Source: an uncultured Acidobacteriota bacterium (GTDB lineage Bacteria; Acidobacteriota; Terriglobia; Bryobacterales; Bryobacteraceae). From it: a DNA stretch of 5,994 nucleotides. The position numbers were made by a program, and so were the translations under genes. Below, piece by piece: positions 4,757 to 5,994 of this stretch; within the stretch, counting starts at the first letter, position 1, and every line of letters begins with the position of its first letter. The stretch spans positions 1 to 5,994 of the forward strand of contig CALFYN010000204.1 in assembly GCA_937952345.1 (NCBI GenBank), read 5' to 3'. The notes under the pieces are model-generated. The model did no database searches and was not told the origin of the DNA. It saw only the letters and a program-made list of their open reading frames with translations.

Positions 4757-5994
4757 ATGGCTTTCACGATCAATACGAATATTCCCTCGTTGTCGGCGCA
4801 GGAAAACCTGCGGTTGGCATCGAACTTCCAACAGAAGACGATTGAACGCGTAACCAGCGGGTTGCGCATCACCTCCAGCGGCGACGACGCGGCTGGACTG
4901 GCCATTGCCAACGGGTTCCGCTCCGACATCTCGGTGTTGACGCAGGGCGTCCGCAACGCCAATGACGGCATCAGCACGCTACAGATCATCGACGGCGGCA
5001 TTAATAACATTTCGAAGCTTTTGGACCGTGCCAGAACGCTGGCGACGCAGTCGGCTTCGGGGACCTACACCGGTTCGCGCGAGGTGCTGAACGGAGAGTT
5101 TCAAAGCGTGTTGTCGGAAATCAACCGGCAGGCGCAGACGATCGGTTTGGACCGCGGCGGACAATTCGCGAAATCGTTGAGCGTGTTTATCGGCGGTGGC
5201 CGGGCCAATGCCGGCGTGTCGCAGATCAGCAACGGATCGGTTTCGGTGGATCTGACCGCTTCGACGGTGGACTCGCAGAGCCTGGGGTTGAGCGGCGTGC
5301 AGGCGGCGAGTGTTTCCGGCACCGATATTTCGACGAGTTCGGCGTCGACGAGCGTGCAGTCGATTGTGGAAGACACGACCAACATCAACTCGCTTGCCGT
5401 GGCGGGGCAGACGGATTTCTACTTCCGCGGCGCGGGCTTTTCCGATGACAGCCGGATCAAGGTTTCCGTGAACCTGGCCGGGGTGACGAACACCTCGACG
5501 CTGGTGGAAGCCGTGAACGCGGCGATCGACTCGGCCGGCGATGGCGCCTCGGCGGCGGCGACGGCGTTCAAGAACGCCAATATCCGCGCCGTGGTGGTGA
5601 CCGATACGCAGGCGGACGGCACGGTGAAAGAGCGGCTGGGATTCTCCTCGAGCGTGGGAGCGTTCCAGGTAGGCGCGGGCGACCGGCTGTCGAATGCGTT
5701 GTTGGGCAACTTTGTTTCCGGAGCGACGGGCAACTCGCTGGCGACGACCTTTGTCGGGCGCGGCAACGTCACCGGCACATCGACCGGATCGGGCTCGGCG
5801 AACATCATCGTGCGGGTGCAGGGCAGCGGGCTGACCAGCCCGGTGGACATTGCACTTGGCATTACGCAGGGCACGACCACGGCGGCGCAGGTGGCGTCGG
5901 CGTTGAAAGTGGCGGTGGACAGCGATGCCACGCTGCAGGCAGCGGGCATTACGCTCGATACGCCGGTTTCGGGCGAGACGCTGGTGTTCCGCAG
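4757..5994 (+). CDS. fliC: Flagellin, 3' end outside the window
   Basis: 412 codons are visible and the frame is open to the last base. The N-terminal 130 or so residues are the conserved D0/D1 coiled-coil segment: MAFTINTNIPSLSAQENL, then ERVTSGLRITSSGDDAAGLAIA at 30-51, NANDGISTLQIIDGGINNI at 67-85, RTLATQSA at 93-100 and EFQSVLSEINRQAQT at 114-128. This part packs into the filament core and carries the export information. From about residue 150 the sequence becomes the variable surface region, rich in S, T, G, A and V, with two similar modules starting near 219 and 349. The C-terminal D1/D0 helices are not in the window, so the total must well exceed 412 residues; the modules also resemble hook-associated IN motifs, but the N-terminus is that of flagellin. 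Translation is probably controlled by CsrA/FliW through the leader hairpins. Confidence 0.95.
   Translation, partial: MAFTINTNIPSLSAQENLRLASNFQQKTIERVTSGLRITSSGDDAAGLAIANGFRSDISVLTQGVRNANDGISTLQIIDGGINNISKLLDRARTLATQSASGTYTGSREVLNGEFQSVLSEINRQAQTIGLDRGGQFAKSLSVFIGGGRANAGVSQISNGSVSVDLTASTVDSQSLGLSGVQAASVSGTDISTSSASTSVQSIVEDTTNINSLAVAGQTDFYFRGAGFSDDSRIKVSVNLAGVTNTSTLVEAVNAAIDSAGDGASAAATAFKNANIRAVVVTDTQADGTVKERLGFSSSVGAFQVGAGDRLSNALLGNFVSGATGNSLATTFVGRGNVTGTSTGSGSANIIVRVQGSGLTSPVDIALGITQGTTTAAQVASALKVAVDSDATLQAAGITLDTPVSGETLVFR
5411..5994 (+). repeat. Two related modules in the flagellin variable region
   Basis: Module 1 (residues about 219-303) opens with FRGAGF at 223-228, continues with a beta-like stretch and a TLVEAVNAAID helix, then NANIRAVVVTDTQ. 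Module 2 (about 349 to the window end) opens with VQGSGL at 354-359, continues with AAQVASALKVAVDS and then QAAGITLDTPV. The order of elements is the same and recalls the flagellin IN motif family. The repeat is diverged at protein level and is not a DNA repeat. Confidence 0.45.

Noticed and set aside
4735..4845. Upstream out-of-frame ATG with a 36-codon frame overlapping the flagellin start
   Set aside because: GGAG lies only 3 bases before it, it sits in the hairpin linker, and the peptide resembles nothing; probably chance.
5419..5949. Minus-strand open frame of 176 codons
   Set aside because: Antisense to flagellin; rich in A, P, S, T and V as expected of a shadow.

Overview
The window is high-GC DNA, most likely from an Acidobacteriota genome of the Solibacter/Bryobacter type. 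That placement is an inference. It rests on the style of the first gene (a membrane kinase tail followed by a TPR-like sensor region) combined with a fliW-csrA-flagellin neighbourhood; no rRNA or other phylogenetic marker is present.

Layout: (1) Bases 1-1428 hold the 3' part of a serine/threonine kinase-type gene: the end of the cytoplasmic part, one membrane helix and a long TPR-like region. (2) Bases 1436-2437, minus strand, encode a lipoprotein made of eight WG repeats, tail-to-tail with the first gene. (3) Bases 2438-2656 are a divergent intergenic region with small GC-rich hairpins. (4) fliW (2657-3088) and csrA (3082-3339) overlap and form a translationally linked pair. (5) A gdx/sugE-type SMR exporter (3326-3646, minus) overlaps the 3' end of csrA. 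(6) A HicAB-type toxin-antitoxin locus (3796-4439) has a clear palindromic operator, but its hicA is truncated and runs in frame into hicB. (7) A 317-base leader/promoter region precedes (8) a flagellin gene that leaves the window at its 3' end.

The functional core is FliW, CsrA and flagellin. In the known partner-switch system FliW antagonises CsrA, and CsrA represses flagellin translation. The flagellin leader carries two consecutive perfect 5-bp hairpins, each with a GGA motif in its loop, and the second loop is the flagellin Shine-Dalgarno sequence. That is the arrangement expected of a dual CsrA binding site, so regulator and target lie about 1.4 kb apart. The sugE and hicAB genes sit between them and look like an interruption; hicB differs from its neighbours in codon use.

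I found no tRNA, rRNA, CRISPR array, insertion sequence or convincing intrinsic terminator.
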